A stretch of 5,423 nucleotides of DNA. Origin: Nitrospirota bacterium (GTDB lineage Bacteria > Nitrospirota > Nitrospiria > Nitrospirales > Nitrospiraceae). The translations under genes were made by a program, and so were the position numbers. Below are positions 5,239 to 5,423 of this stretch, piece by piece. How positions within the stretch are numbered: position 1 is the stretch's first letter; each line of letters opens with the position of its first letter. The notes under the pieces were generated by a model. It saw only the letters and a program-made list of their open reading frames with translations, had not been told where the DNA came from and searched no databases. The stretch is taken from assembly GCA_020028595.1 (NCBI GenBank), contig JAIBHQ010000080.1, forward strand, positions 1-5,423, given 5' to 3'.

Positions 5239-5423
5239 GACCGTTCGAACATCTGTATCCAGGAAAGAGTGAAAAGCGGTTAATTCTGGCGGAGGGCCGG
5301 GTCTGCGTATTCTTTTTCCATGCGATGGGGTCTGGCCGCGGTCTTCCCATTGCCGCTTCCGGGAGCGGGCGACTCGACGGGACGAGCCGTCTCCGGTAAG
5401 CGGCCCATAAAAAGATTCAACAG
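5239..5423. other. 3' flank without a supported gene
   Basis: No convincing coding region is seen after the lipoprotein stop. A + frame opens at ATG 5320 and runs off the window edge, but it has no Shine-Dalgarno and its Pro/Gly/Arg-rich translation resembles no family I know. A GC-rich hairpin can form at 5378-5395 (seven pairs, a 3-nt AGC loop, one bulged T), without a T-run after it, so it is not a standard terminator. The segment could be the 5' leader of a downstream gene. Confidence 0.35.

Noticed and set aside
5320..5423. Start of a further + strand gene at ATG 5320
   Set aside because: No Shine-Dalgarno, only 34 codons visible, and the translation has no recognisable pattern.

Overview
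This is a GC-rich, densely packed bacterial segment with every supported gene on the + strand. Its mix of genes (archaeal-type pyruvoyl arginine decarboxylase next to a ureohydrolase, an RluF-type pseudouridine synthase, a LEA14-like lipoprotein, and heptad repeats between genes) suggests a Nitrospira-like member of the Nitrospirota. That placement is an inference from gene content and base composition and was not checked by any search.

Layout. Positions 1-276 hold the 3' end of a DsbA/thioredoxin-fold gene. A 92-residue protein with two CxxC pairs follows (338-616), then an NAD(P)-dependent aldehyde dehydrogenase best started at the GTG at 642 (642-2069). Positions 2070-2291 are the only sizeable gap before the last gene. 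This gap carries 7-bp tandem repeats in two inverted arrays that can pair into a long imperfect hairpin just upstream of the next gene. Next comes a tight two-gene unit: pyruvoyl-dependent arginine decarboxylase (2292-2864) and an agmatinase/arginase-family ureohydrolase (2868-3824), 3 nt apart. A third heptad array covers the ureohydrolase stop codon and the start of the next gene (3821-3848). Then come an RluF-like 23S rRNA pseudouridine synthase with an unusual Ser/Arg-rich N-terminal extension (3845-4741) and, overlapping it by 4 nt, a LEA14-like (WHy-domain) lipoprotein (4738-5238). The last 185 nt hold no gene I can support.

How the genes work together. The clearest joint function is polyamine synthesis: arginine is decarboxylated to agmatine, which the neighbouring ureohydrolase would cleave to putrescine and urea. 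The heptad arrays lie on both sides of exactly this pair. That is the most interesting structural feature here; it may reflect repeat-mediated insertion of the pair, or only that the repeats accumulate in intergenic gaps. No undescribed defence or mobile system is evident; most of the window is housekeeping and metabolic genes.
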